DNA from: Dillenia suffruticosa
Lineage: Eukaryota; Streptophyta; Magnoliopsida; Dilleniales; Dilleniaceae
Assembly (NCBI GenBank): GCA_033439265.1
Contig: JAVTVX010000004.1
Location: 17,001,701 to 17,065,700 of the forward strand
Direction: 5' to 3'
Length of the DNA: 64,000 bases
In this document: positions 22,140 through 33,677 of the stretch, one piece after another
Numbering within the stretch: the stretch's first letter is position 1
Layout of the letters: each line of letters opens with the position of its first letter
Program-made: the position numbers and the translations under genes
The notes under the pieces: generated by a model
Told to the model about the DNA's origin: nothing
What the model saw: the letters and a program-made list of their open reading frames with translations, nothing else
Database searches by the model: none

Positions 22140-25100
22140 TGTAACACCGACGTCGCGGTGTCTGTAATTTAATTATATAGAGAAAAATTTTTTTTATTTA
22201 AATTGATTTTTGATTTTGGGGTATTTAAATTAAATTTTTAGTATGTTTTAATTTGCCAAATCTGCAAATCAAAATAAATCCCATTTTTACAAAAAATTTA
22301 AATTTTAGTGAAGTGTGGATGTGAAGACATATATATATATATATAAAAAGAGAAGTGAGAGAGGAGATGCTGCGTTTTGGAGTGAAACGCAGCACCTCCC
22401 AATTAGGGTTGTAAACCCAAACTTTATCTCCCTCTCTCTCTCTTTCTCTTTCTCTTTCTCTCTCTCCCTGACCCTTTACCTCCCGTGGCCGCCTTCTTCC
22501 TCCACCGCGATCGGTCGCTCGTCCCGCCACCTCTCTCCACCACGAGCAACCACCACCATCTTCTTCTCTCTCTACCTCAATCACGGTCTTTCTCTCACTG
22601 TTTCTCTCTCTCCACTGTTCACTCTCTCTCTATCTCTCTCGATTTCCCTCCTTCTCGATCGCCCTCCACCGCAAATCACCACCTTCCATTGTGAATCCGC
22701 CACCTTCTACCGTGATCCGCCACCACCGCGAGCGCACCCTAGCCGCTGCAGCTCCTCCCTCCTATGAGCGCGCTGCAGCACGATCCTCCCTACACGAGCA
22801 CGAGTACGCCACAGTGCGCGCATCCCCGCACGAGCGCGCCTGTTTGGGAACGCGCCTGCGCACGAGCATGCGCCTGCACCCGAGCGCGCTCCAGCCTACT
22901 AGCACGCAACCCACGAGCGCACGACTGTAGCCCAGCTCGTGAGTGCACGTGCCTGCCAACCCGCGAGCCCTCGAGCGTGCCAGCCCACGAGCCGACCACC
23001 CCGCGAACGTGCTAGCCCGCGAGCTGACCAACCCACGATAGTCCAAGAGCCCGCGCAGCCCGCGAGCCCACTGCGGCGGTGAAGCCCACTGTTGCCCGCA
23101 GCCCACATCTCGCGATAGCCGGTGACAGCCCGCGAGTCTCTGCGGAGCATTGTAGATTTTGGTGTAATTGAGGACACATTCGGACGAATGTCTGCGCTCC
23201 GAGAAAACCCTAGCTTAGAAAAAATTTCTTACCCATTTGATTTATTTGAATAAATGGTAGGGTTAAGTTGAGAAATGAGGAGAAATGGTTGGCATGCAGG
23301 TGCTGCGTGCCCTAGGTGCTGCTCACTGCACACAGGCACTGCGCGCCCTGCACACAAGCGCTGCGCGCCCTGCACACAGGCGCTGCGCACCCTGCACACA
23401 AACCCTGCACATAGGCGCTGCGTGCCCTGCACATAGACCCTGCACATGGGTACTATGTGCCCTGCAATGGGCGCTGCACGCTGCATAGAGGAGCACTGGG
23501 CTTTGGCCCTGTTTGCCCTTGGGTGCGAGCGAGAGATTGGATTGGTGTGAGCCCTGTGCGTGATTGGTCGAGTCCCAACACTTGAGTCTTGTAAACATGT
23601 TGTATGCATGAAGAAAATATGAGGAATTAGGGTAGGGTTCCAAAGGATTCAAACTACCTGATTTGCATACGTGTATTAGGAGTGATAGCCTATTTCCTAT
23701 AACTACGTAGGTTTGAAACTCGTTGATTTTTATATATATATACATCCATAAGTATTGGGTGCCTTGACTTAAGGGAATATTTTTCTTCGCTTCGTGATAT
23801 TATTGGGGAGAGTGTTATCCTTCCCCATACGGTGAGTGAGATTTATTTCAATGCCTTTGTTTAATATGGAAACCCTATTTTATAACATTTTGATAAATGA
23901 GCATGATTTGTCGTGTGCTTGAAATGTTTTGATTGGTTTTGGAACTGACTTTTTGTGAACCGTTGGAGTGTCCAAAAATTAGGTTGAATTATGAAAATTA
24001 TGCATCCATGTGGTTGAAATGTATAATGTGTCATTTTACGCTATATATTGCATTTGGTTTGTGAACCTGATTACGACATATTTTTTATATGATATTGATT
24101 TTGGTCTTGAGGGCTTTGGTATGTATTGTTCCGTAGCTACAAAGGACACTGTGAGAGGCGCTTGAGTGGCGTCCGGATATGCCTAGGCCTGGGGTATCCA
24201 CGTGTTGTCGTGATTTTATTAACGATACGATACTAACCAGGTTGAACCCGAAAAGGGGGAGGATTTGGATACTCTTTCCAACTCTAGCACCTGGATGAGG
24301 TCCGTCGCCAACGCCGGGGTAGAGAGCACTTTAAATAAATTTATATATAACACCCCCGGTATGTCTGTCATAGGTTGAGGTAGATCTCTGCCAGAACACT
24401 TTCGGGTGGCAGCTCTATGATTTTAATGACAATACTTTGGATGCATATTTGACTTGATAATGCGTGCAAATGATATATTGCTGAAATGAAAAGTATGATG
24501 ATTTGAAGTATGATTTGTATACTTACACTTTGACACTCCAGTTTCACAATTCTTATTAGACGATTACATTGACCCACTCACTCACTGAGTATTCTTTCCC
24601 TGAGTACTCACCCCTCATTTCCCTTTTTGTTTCAGAGATATTATTTGGCAAGGAGCGTTGCTTCTTGGACGCTTAGTATCATTGGGAGATCTAGTCTGAA
24701 TTTAAGGAGTTATTGTATATTTTCGCTATAATTTCGGGACTTAGAAATTGTATTGATGATGTATATGTATTTTGAGGTCTATAGATGATTATTGTATAAT
24801 TTTGGGATGATTGTACAAATATGGATATTTAAATTGTGAAATTCTCATGTCATTGCAAAACACTTACATTGAGGCAATTTCTATTCATTGTGTATGTTAC
24901 TTGAGAATGTGTCATATCCTAGAAGTGTATTTTAGGACCGCACGGTGCCACCTCTAAATCACTAGGGGGTAACTGGCGGCTGTTCATGCTTTTGACGAGA
25001 GCATGGCATTAGAGGTTTGTGGTTAGGACTATGAAAATTCGTTTTGTTAGTCTTGCGTTGTCCTGAAATGTGTGGCATGGATGTGTTTGTTTGATGTTGA

Positions 25101-25260
25101 GATTGGATTTATGTATTGTGAGGCCGGGTTGGCCCTATTGTATAGGTAGCAGGTTGATTGTTATATGGGAAAGCTCCAATATACGGGGAGATTCTGTCTG
25201 ATTTTTTGTCGGTATTCAGGACAACGGGCAGCTACTCACGATCCCGATTCGGGTGTAACA
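22140..25260 (+). repeat. Element E 5' LTR (3121 bp)
   Basis: Order: short TA run (22330-22345), hairpin 22368-22394, TTAGGG block (22403-22420), CT-rich tract (22430-22680), GC-rich part (22690-23130), conserved segment ending CCCTAG at 23215, AT-rich remainder. A run of GCGCTGCG/CCCTGCACA words fills 23300-23480 and has no counterpart in the other LTR. The last bases read GGGTGTAACA, so TGACA of the right copy has changed. Confidence 0.94.
22368..22394 (+). promoter_or_regulatory. LTR hairpin downstream of the TA tract (element E)
   Basis: TGCTGCGTTTT (22368-22378), loop of 5, GAAACGCAGCA (22384-22394): 10 pairs plus one G-T. The right LTR copy (30791-30801 / 30807-30817) differs at one base that still pairs as G-U in RNA. 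The stem sequence differs from that of the solo LTR at 13064 yet pairing is kept. Confidence 0.6.
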
Positions 25261-25267
25261 GTTGACT

Positions 25268-25280
25268 TGGTATCAGAGCC
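25268..25280 (+). other. Primer binding site, initiator-Met tRNA (element E)
   Basis: TGGTATCAGAGCC, 7 nt after the LTR, a full match to the usual plant LTR-retrotransposon primer site. Confidence 0.95.
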
Positions 25281-25570
25281 TAGGTTGAGAGCTATGTAGG
25301 AAGAGAGTTTTAAAAACATTCCTGAGTGTGTTTGTGCTTAAAGTCCTCAATGCGTGAGAATTTCATATAGTCATGAAGTCCCAGTACATGATCATAGTTA
25401 TATGAGTTCATCCATTTTAGGGGGTTAAATATGGTTGGGTTTAACCTAACATCCTTTTTTTTTAGGATTCCATTCTTTGTGAGGGTAGTCAAGATGTGAC
25501 TAGTCCAAATTTCTTGAACCATGCCTATTCTTTGAACGATTCCTAATAAGGATCATTCTCTTTCAGAAGT

Positions 25571-26940
25571 ATGACGACTCGATGGCGCACCCATTTTGCC
25601 CCACCAGAGGAATTAGACGAGCTGGAGGATCGTTCCTCGACTTACGTGCCACCATGGGCACCTACTCAACCAGCTACTCATGCTGAGACTCCCGTACCCA
25701 CACTCGACGCCTTTCGACAGGTGTACGAGTGGTACGCTTCGCATGGGATCCAGATTCCACCCCCACCACCTCCTACAGTGGCACCTGCACCTGCCGCAGC
25801 ACTAGTTCCTTCAGCACCAGTTCCACCGCCGGTGGCCGGTCCTTCTATCTTGTCAGAGCCAAGTGAGACCATATCGGCTACTCTTAGACGAGTACATGAG
25901 TTGACTAAGTTGGTTAAGGAGGCCCATCATCTAGGGTGTACTGATTTCACAGGGCTTGGTGATGCTACGGTAACCAAGCATTGGATCAACCGCACCGACA
26001 AGATTTTGACCGATCTGGGGATTGGAGAGGAGCTCTGCTTGAAAGTGATACAGCGATTATTAGAATGAGAGGCCCTCTTATGGTGGGAGGCCCTCACTGA
26101 TGAGGTAACAGAGCCACTACGGTGGGATGACTTCCTTCGGGAGTTTAACCGCAGATTTTTCCCACTCTACCAGAGGACCGGATGAGGTCAGAGCTGGGAT
26201 GGCTTACACAGGGGTCCAGATCTGTCTCTGAGTATGAGGCAGACATGCGGAGACTTGCCGCATTTGTACCGAATCTGGCCACACCTCAGTATTTGTGCTT
26301 CAAATTCGAAGACAGTCTCTGGCTGAGGTGATAAACTCTACTCACCACGCGGAGGCTTTGGTCCACGCCGAGACTAGGCAAAGAGACAATAGAGAGCTGA
26401 AGAGAAAGAAAGAGAAGTCTCATTCTGCACAGAGCTACAAGAGGGGCAGGGGATCCAGTTCGCACAGAGACGGATTTGGATCTAGATCTTCTAATCTGGG
26501 ATGGGGACAGTACTCCCAGGGGTTCAGACAGCCTGCTCCGACTCACCCTGCACAGTACACTACTCAGCGGTATCCTTATTGTCGTAAGTGTAATAGGTCC
26601 CATTTGATAGGGGCTTGTTCAGTGTCGGTCACTTACTTCCACTATGGGAAGCCGAGGCATATAAGGAGTTTCTGCCTTGAGTTAGGACACGGAGGATAGA
26701 GTTCACAGAACCGCACTAGTACTCCTCATATGAGTCAGTAGGGGCAGCCTACTTGACCAGCATCTTCTACTCCCAAGGTGACCACCGGGAGTAACACAGT
26801 GCAGATCCAGGCACGACAGTAGCATAGGGCTTAGGCCCGGGTTTATGCCATGACCCAGGAGGACGCCCAAGCAAACCCCGACATCATCATGGGTACTCCT
26901 CCTTCTGATCCTGTAGAATAGGATCTCTATTCATATTTCA
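25571..26940 (+). pseudogene. Element E gag with zinc knuckles (broken)
   Basis: ATG at 25571 opens a frame starting MTTRWRTHFAPPEEL, with a Pro/Ala-rich part (residues about 60-100) and the capsid-like block that includes ILTDLGIGEELCLKVIQRLLE. A TGA at 26066 replaces a Gly codon just before a conserved ALLWWEA motif; the same frame continues with WDDFLREFNRRFF. A frame change follows near 26170-26290. The stretch 26295-26699 encodes a basic segment, then C-R-K-C-N-R-S-H-L-I-G-A-C (an intact knuckle), then a second knuckle whose first two Cys are Tyr. Gag packages the element RNA. Confidence 0.88.
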
Positions 26941-27132
26941 ACTTCTTTTGAGGAAGTCAGCATTGTATCATGATAGTTTTATAGGTATTTTATGTTGTGT
27001 ACCCTTTTATCGACATGATACTACTCTGACATCTTTGTACATTGAAGTTGTAAAAGCCTAAGAGGCTCAACTATTTTAACATATATATATATCCAGTTTG
27101 AAATTTTTCTAAGTCTATGTGCATTTTGTTCA

Positions 27133-27500
27133 ATGATAGGTACTATACCTATCTTCGAAATAGATACTCGTATCCTTATTGACATAGGGTCTAACTATTC
27201 GTATATGAGTGATCAATTCTTCCGACATTCTGACAGGTCGCTCTCACCTTTGGACGAGGAGATATTGGTCATCACTCCTCTGGGTGAGCAGATTATGCGC
27301 GGCACAGTGTATAGGGAATATGAGATCAAAGTTGGGGATACAGTGCTGAAGGCAGATCTAATCCCTCTCGCCATGACTGATTTTGATGTTATCTTGGAGA
27401 TGGATTGGCTATATATGCATCGGGCTTCAGTTGACTGCTTTAAGAAGCAGGTCGAGTTTTGAAGACCCGATCAGCCAGTGTTGATTTTTTAGGTTGAGAC
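27133..27500 (+). pseudogene. Element E aspartic protease
   Basis: Open from 27133 to 27462. The active site reads RILIDIGSNYSYMS: Asp and Gly are kept, the middle Thr/Ser is Ile. SPLDEEILVITPLGEQI and FDVILEMDWL follow. A TGA at 27460, where the related frame in A has Arg, ends the open stretch; the next residues continue in frame. Confidence 0.86.
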
Positions 27501-27519
27501 GCGGGTTTTACCCCATTGT

Positions 27520-28400
27520 ATCATTTCAGTTTTGGAGGCCAAACGCATGATTCGCCGCAGGTGTGCGACATATCTGGCTCACATCATAAACACCACTGCT
27601 CAAGGACTGAGACTTGAGGATGTTCCAGTGGTACAAGAGTTTACTGATGTTTTCCCCGAGGAGTTACCCCGATTACTACCGGTTCGGGAGTTCGACTTTG
27701 AGGTCGATTTAGTTTCGGGGACTACCCCTATCTCTATGCCGCCATACAGGATGGCACCGGCTGAGCTGAAAGAGCTCAAGGTCTAGCTGCAGGAGTTGCT
27801 GGATAAGGGGTTTATCCGTCCTAGCACATCACCTTGGGGTGCTCCAGTGCTATTTGTAAAGAAAAATAACGGCTCACTGAGTTTTTGTGTGGATTATAGG
27901 TAGCTTAATCAGGTGACTGTGAAGAATAGATATCCACTATCTCACATAGATGATTTGTTTGATCAATTGCAAGGTGCCCGAGTCTTCTTGAAGATTGATC
28001 TTCGATCGGGATATCATCAGTTACGGATTAGGACTCAAAATGTACCAAAGACAGCTTTTCACACTCGATACGGGCACTATGAATTCTTTATCATGCCGTT
28101 TGGGCTGACTAATGTTCCAGCTGCGTTCATGGACTTGATGAACAGAGTTTTTCACGACTATCTAGATAGTTTGTCATAGTCTTCATAGACAATATACTGG
28201 TGTATTCACAGAGTGACGAGAATTATGCTCAGTATCTTCGCACCATTTTACAAATCCTCCGCAATGAGTAGCTATATGTCAAATTCACAAAATATGAATT
28301 TTGGCTAAGATAGGATGGATTTTTGGGGCATGTCATTTCTGCAGAGGGGATTTTTGTCGACCCACAAAAGCTCAATGCCATTATGAGATGGGAGCAGCCA
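27520..28400 (+). pseudogene. Element E reverse transcriptase (broken)
   Basis: Segments 27532-27786 (fingers: PLLPVREFDFEVDLV-like, PPYRMAPAELKELK) and 27913-28179 (palm: [46 protein letters not shown]) lie in one frame with TAG stops between them at 27784 and 27901. A one-frame shift near 28160 precedes [12 protein letters not shown], where the second catalytic Asp is Asn. Two further TAGs follow in the thumb. No product is possible without readthrough and frameshift. Confidence 0.9.
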
Positions 28401-28559
28401 CAGACAGTGACTGAGATTAGGAGTTTTCTTGGTTTGGCCGGGTATTACTGCAGATTTATTGAGGGTTTTCCCAGATAGCTACACCATTGTCTAGATTGAC
28501 GCGAAAAGGTGTCAAGTTTGTATGGGATAACCATTGTGAGGCGAGTTTTTAGGAGCTCA

Positions 28560-29065
28560 AACAACGATTAACTACAGCTCCGATTTTGGCGCTTCCCACC
28601 AGCAGTCGAGACTACACAGTGTACAGTGATTCTAGCCGACAAGGGTTGGGTTGTGTTTTGATACAAAATGGTCGGGTGATCGCCTACGCTTCTAGACAGT
28701 TGAAAAAACATGAGGTGAATTATCCAACACACAATCTGGAGATTGCGGCCATAGTCTTCGCATTAAAGATATTGCGCCATTACTTCTACGGAGTGACTTG
28801 CCGGGTGTATACGGATCATAAAAGTCTGAAGTATTTATTCACCCAGCGAGAACTTAACCTGAGACAGAGGAGATGGTTGGAACTTTTCAAAGATTATGAT
28901 TTTGTCATTGATTATCATCCGGGCAAGGCTAATATTGTTGCTGATGCCTTGAGCCGTAAATCAGCTTCATCGTATCAGGAGAACGATATAGCATACCTTA
29001 ATTGTTTGATGGGAATCCAGGATTTGGGAGTCAAATTGGCTAGTGATGATCAGGCACTATGCTAG
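28560..29065 (+). pseudogene. Element E RNase H domain, open
   Basis: The stretch 28586-29065 is open for 159 codons: [17 protein letters not shown] (first catalytic Asp), [36 protein letters not shown] (catalytic Glu), [19 protein letters not shown] (Asp), and [14 protein letters not shown] (final Asp). All four expected acidic residues can be seen. It would act only as part of pol, which is broken on both sides. Confidence 0.92.
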
Positions 29066-29079
29066 TCAGGTTTGAGGTC

Positions 29080-30518
29080 AGGCCGACGCTGTTAGACCGT
29101 ATTAGGGAGCTTCAGGGTACTGATACCAAACTCTAGGCTCTTATTAAGAGAGCCCGCAGAGGTGATATAGATGATTTCAGAGTCTGTAGTGATGGACTTC
29201 TAACTTATCGAGATAGAGTGGCTATACCCGCCGATGAGGATCTCTACAGGTCCATATTAGAGGAGGCACACTCCTTGGCCTATGCCTTATACCCGGGTAG
29301 TACAAAGATATATCGAACTATTCGGGTAGCTATTGGTGGCCAGGTATGAAGAGGGACATTGCGGAGTTTGTAGCTAGATGTTTAGTCTGTCAGCAGGTGA
29401 AGACTGAGCATCAGAGGCCAGCAGGTTTACTACAGCCTCTTCCCATTCCCGTATGGAAGTGGGAACATGTGACTATGGACTTTGTTATGGGATTGCCGCA
29501 GACTCAGGCCAGATATGATGCTATTTGGGTGGTAGTCGATCGACTCACCAAGTCCACCCATTTCATCCGGATGCGTAGCGACTCTCCATTAGAGACATTG
29601 GCACGTCTGTATATTGACAAGATAGTCATATTGCATGGAGTTCCCGTATCCATAGTCTCAGATAGAGATCCGAGATTTACTTCTCGATTTTGGCCCAAGC
29701 TGCAGGAAGCTTTGGGCATGTGGTTCAGTTTTAGCATAGTATATCACCCACAGACAGATGGTCAGTCGGAGAGGACCATTCAAATGCTCGAAGATTTACT
29801 TCAGGCTTGTGTCATAGATTTTCGGGGTAGTTGGGACAGGCATTTACCGCTAGTGGAGTTTGCATATAATAATAGTTATCAGGCGAGTATCGGTATGCCA
29901 CCCTATAAAGTATTTTACGGTAGGAAGTGTCGTACCCCGTTGTGCTGGGATGAGCTAGGTGAGAGACACCATACCAGTGTTGAGTTAGTTGAGGAAACTA
30001 AGGAAAAGGTCAGGGTGATCTGCAAGCTGTTGAAAGCCGCCCAAGACAGACAGAGGGCATATGCGGATCGGAGACGCCGGCCCTTAGAGTTTGAGGTGGG
30101 TGATATGGTATTTTTGAGGATTTCTCCCTTGAGGGGACTCATTCGACATCGGCAGCAGGGCAAATTGAGCCCTAGGAACATTGGTCCATTCCATATCCTC
30201 AGTAAGGTTGGGAGCGTAGCATACAGACTAGAGCTACCAGACAACTTATCTCAGATCTATGATGTCTTCCATGTATTAGTGTTGAGGAAGTATGTCCCAG
30301 ATCCTTCGCATATTTTAGCGCCTCCACCTGTTGAGTTATGAGAGGACCTCAGTCTTCCAGTCCAACCTGTGGCTATTCTAGATCAGCAGGTCAGGAAGCT
30401 GCGGAGTAAGGAAGTCTCATTAGTTAGAGACTTGTGGAGGAGTGACCAGGTTGAGGAGGAGACCTCGGAGCCCGAGGAGGCCATGAGGAGACAACACCCT
30501 CATTTTTTTGCTGGTTAG
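29080..30518 (+). pseudogene. Element E integrase with chromo-like tail
   Basis: The N-terminal zinc-binding region (HxxH near 29270-29330, CLVCQQVK at 29375) has a frame change near 29325. From 29346 an open stretch of 331 codons covers the DDE core: D45 (VTMDFVMGLP), D106 (VSDRDPRF) and E142 (TDGQSERTI), giving 35 residues between D106 and E142 as the family requires. The C-terminal part has GDMVFLRISPLRG and VAYRLELPDNLS. A TGA at 30339 in VEL|EDLS replaces Arg; the chromo-like tail (KEVSLVRDLWRSDQVEEET) continues to a stop at 30516. It inserts cDNA in the nucleus in active relatives. Confidence 0.92.
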
Positions 30519-30548
30519 TCCTCTTTTAGTTTCAAGGATGAAACTTGT

Positions 30549-30565
30549 TTTTAGGGGTTAGAAAA
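30549..30565 (+). other. Polypurine tract of element E
   Basis: TTAGGGGTTAGAAAA ends directly before TGTAACACC of the right LTR. Confidence 0.78.
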
Positions 30566-32503
30566 TGTAACACCAACACTGTGGTATCTGTAATTTAATT
30601 ATATAAAGAGAAATTTATTTATTTAAATTGATTTTTGATTTTGGAGTATTTAAATTAATTTTTTTTTTATGTTTTAATTTGCCGAATCTGCAAATTGAAG
30701 TAAATCTAGTTTTTACAAAAATTTAAATTTTAGTGAAGTATGGGTGTGAAGACATATATATAATAAAAAAAAGAGAAGAGAGAGAGGAGATGCTGCGTTT
30801 TGGAGTGAAACGTAGCACCTCCCAATTAGGGTTGGAAACCCTAACTATATCTCTCTCTCTCCCTCTCCCTCTCTCTCCCCGACCCTTAACCTCCCACGGC
30901 TGCCTTTTTCCTCTGCCATGATCGGTCGCTCGCCCTACCACCTCTCTCCACCAAGAGTAACCACCACCATCTTCTTCTCTCTCTACCTCACTCACGGTCT
31001 CTCTCTCACCGTTTCTTTCTCTCTCTCCACTGTTCACTCTCTCTCTATCTCTCGCGATCTCCCTCCCTCTCGATCGCCCTCCACCGCAAATCCACTACCT
31101 TCCATCGCGAATCTACCACCTTCCACCGCGATCCGCCACCACCGCGAGCGTACCCCAACCGCTGCAACTCCTCCCTCCCGTGAGCGTGCTGCAGCGCAAT
31201 CCTCCCTGCACGAGCGCAAACGCGCCACAGCGCGTGCTTCCTTGGGCGAGCGTGCCTGAGCACCAGCGCGCGCCTGCGCCCGAGGGTGCTCCAGCCCACT
31301 TGCGCGTAACCCGCGAGCGCACGACTGTAGCCCAACTCGCGAGCGCACGTGCCAGCCCGCGAGCCCACCAGCCCACAACAGTCCACGAGCCCGCATAGCC
31401 CACGAGCCCATTGCGGCCGCGAAGCCCACTGCGGCCTGTAGCCCGCAGCCCGTAGCCCGTGATAGCCCATGACGGCCCGCGACTCATTGCGGAGCATTGT
31501 AGATTTTGGAGTGATTGAGGAGACATTCGGATGAAGGTTTGCACTCCGAGAAAACCTTAGGTGAGACAGTGCTTTGGATACATATTTGATAGTGCGCCTG
31601 TCAAAGGTCGAGATAGACCTCTGCCAGAACACTTTCAACTGGCAGCTCTATGATTTTAATGACAGTGTTTTGGATACATATTTGACTTGATAATGCGAGC
31701 AAATGATATATTGTTGAAATGAAAAGCATGATTATTTGAAGTATGATTTGTATACTTACGCTTTGACACTCCAGTTTCACAATTCTTAGACGATTGCATT
31801 GACCCACTCACTCACTGAGTATTCTTTCCCTGAGTACTCACCCCTTATTTCCCTTCTTGTTTCAGAGATAGTATTTGTCAAAGAGCGTTGCTTCTTGGAC
31901 GCTTAGTATCATTGGGAGATATGGTCTGGATTTGAGAAGTTATTGTATATTTTCGCAACAATTTCATGAGTTAAAAATTGTATTGATGATGTATATGTAT
32001 TTTGAGGTCTATAGATGACCATTGTATAATTCTATGATGAATGTACAAATATGGATATTTAAATTATGAAACTCTCATGTCATTGCATAACACCTGCATT
32101 GAGACAATTTCTATTCATTGTGTATGTTACTTAGGAATGTGTCATATCCTAAAAGTGTATTTTAGGATCGCTTGGTATCACCTCTAAATCACAGGAGGGG
32201 CGATTGGCGGCTATTCATGCATTTGATGGGGGCATGGCAGTAGAGGTCTGTGATTAGGATTGTGAAAATTTGTTTTGTTTGCCTTGCGTTGTCCTAGATT
32301 GTGCGGTATGGATGTGTTGGTTTGATGTTGAGATTGGATTAATGTATTGTGTGGTCGGGTTGGCTCTATTGTATAGGTAGCAGGTTGATTGTTATATGGA
32401 AAACCTCCGATATGCGAGGAGGTTCTACCCGATTTTTTGTAAAAATACAGTTGGTATTCAGAACAACGGGCGGCTGCTCACGATCACAGTTTGGGGCGTG
32501 ACA
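30566..32503 (+). repeat. Element E 3' LTR, internally deleted (1938 bp)
   Basis: It follows the left LTR until CCTTAG-GTGAG at 31565 and resumes with sequence equal to left-LTR position about 24356 onward. About 1.15 kb is missing. At the join lies an extra copy of about 25 bp (31565-31589) of sequence found 96 bp downstream (31661-31685). Confidence 0.93.
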
Positions 32504-32508
32504 CCTCT
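32504..32508. repeat. Target-site duplication CCTCT, right copy (element E)
   Basis: Exact match to 22135-22139. Confidence 0.93.
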
Positions 32509-33539
32509 TATGGGAGCTCTTACCCTCCTTAAATTGCCTCTTCTCCTTTTTCTTCTTCATGCTAGGAGCTTGGACTTCCGCTAGCCTTTTTCCTCACAAC
32601 CTTTCATGTTTGTCCTTAGTAACCAATTCCAAGGCCTTTGCATTGATCACTAAGTCCTGATAAGTCGTAAAAGGCAGAGCTTCCAGATACCTTTGGAAGA
32701 AGGATCGTAATCTTTTTCTGAACCTCTTGACTCTCTTTTCATCTGTATCAACTAATTCCAGATTATGTACTGACAATTTAGCACAACGATCTTTATACTG
32801 ACTAATAGTCTGGCTGCCCTATCTCAAATTCAGAAATTTAGACATTTTCTGATCTCTAATAAAAGAAAGCACATATCTTTTGTGGAAAATCTGAGTGAAA
32901 TCACCCCAGCAAACACACTGAAGGTCATTGCCATATCGGAGTCTTAACTCCAAACTCTACCAATCATACACCGCTTCCTTCAGATAATAGGTGGCCAGTT
33001 TGACCTTTGTAACCATAAACTTAGAAAATAGTTTTTGCATCTCTAAAATCCAAGTCTTACAACCTGTAGATCATGATTCTCGAAAAATATCATCGGCTCC
33101 ATCTTTTTAAACTCAGTCATCAGTTCTGGAATCGACTACCCTTTGGTGGCATGCATACATTTCCTTTGTCTTCGTGTCCCTCTCCACATTCGGTGGCTTT
33201 CTGATCTCTACATGATCTAATCCAATCTAACTCAGAACCAACGGATACCATTGGAGTTGCTGAAACTGACATAGCTGAAGAGGTAGGCGTGGAATGAGTA
33301 GTTAGACAGACATCTACACTCTTACTCCCTATCACTGGTGGAGACAATCTCTTGATCAGTCTACGAATGTCGCCTGATATAGTGCCTACCAAAGCCATCA
33401 ATGTGGCTAAATCCTGTTGCAAACCTGGCCCTTCTGGACTCTAATCACCTGGTACCTGAAATTGGGGCTCCTGCCTCTGCTCATCATCCCTATGCTCTCC
33501 CTCAGGAGATACTTCATTTTGTCTCCTGGTCTTAACCAT
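32509..33539 (-). pseudogene. Element C gag, N-terminal part (broken)
   Basis: ATG at 33539 reads MVKTRRQNE. A Ser/Thr-rich linker follows (33120-33422), then after frame breaks the capsid-like part: FHKRYVLSFIRDQK-like near 32870, and 32776-32594 with LELVDTDEKRVKRFRKRL, QDLVINAKALELVTKD. The retrotransposon gag family has this arrangement (YLxxWFxFVQxx...). E interrupts it at 32508; the zinc knuckles are at 21900-22139. Confidence 0.78.
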
Positions 33540-33661
33540 TTGTATTCTAGTAACCTGATGTATATAAATAACAAACAATATCACTCATGATAAAAACTAC
33601 CTTCTATCTAGTAACCTATAGATATAGTCACAAATCCTAGGTATAGATTATCCAAAACGTT

Positions 33662-33675
33662 GGACTCTGTTACTA
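33662..33675 (-). other. Primer binding site of element C
   Basis: The reverse complement TAGTAACAGAGTCC resembles the initiator-Met site TGGTATCAGAGCC with three changes. It lies 2 nt from the LTR. Confidence 0.65.
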
Positions 33676-33677
33676 AC

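Larger units (their letters stand above)
22140..32503 (+). mobile_element. Ty3/gypsy retrotransposon E, most complete copy
   Basis: LTRs at 22140-25260 and 30566-32503 begin TGTAACACC and end CA (TAACA left, TGACA right), with duplicated CCTCT outside. A perfect initiator-Met primer site, gag, protease, RT, RNase H, integrase, chromo-like tail and purine tract follow in order on the plus strand. It is inserted in the gag of element C, so it is younger than C. Domains are long and recognisable but interrupted by scattered stops and at least two frameshifts. The right LTR lacks about 1.15 kb present in the left one. Confidence 0.96.

Noticed and set aside
23229-23745. Cys/Ala/Arg-rich open frames in the left LTR of E
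   Set aside because: Product of the CCCTGCACACAGGCGCTGCG tandem words; absent from the other LTR.
32396-32584. Small open frame spanning the right end of element E into C
   Set aside because: It crosses the LTR boundary and target duplication and has no domain; chance frame.
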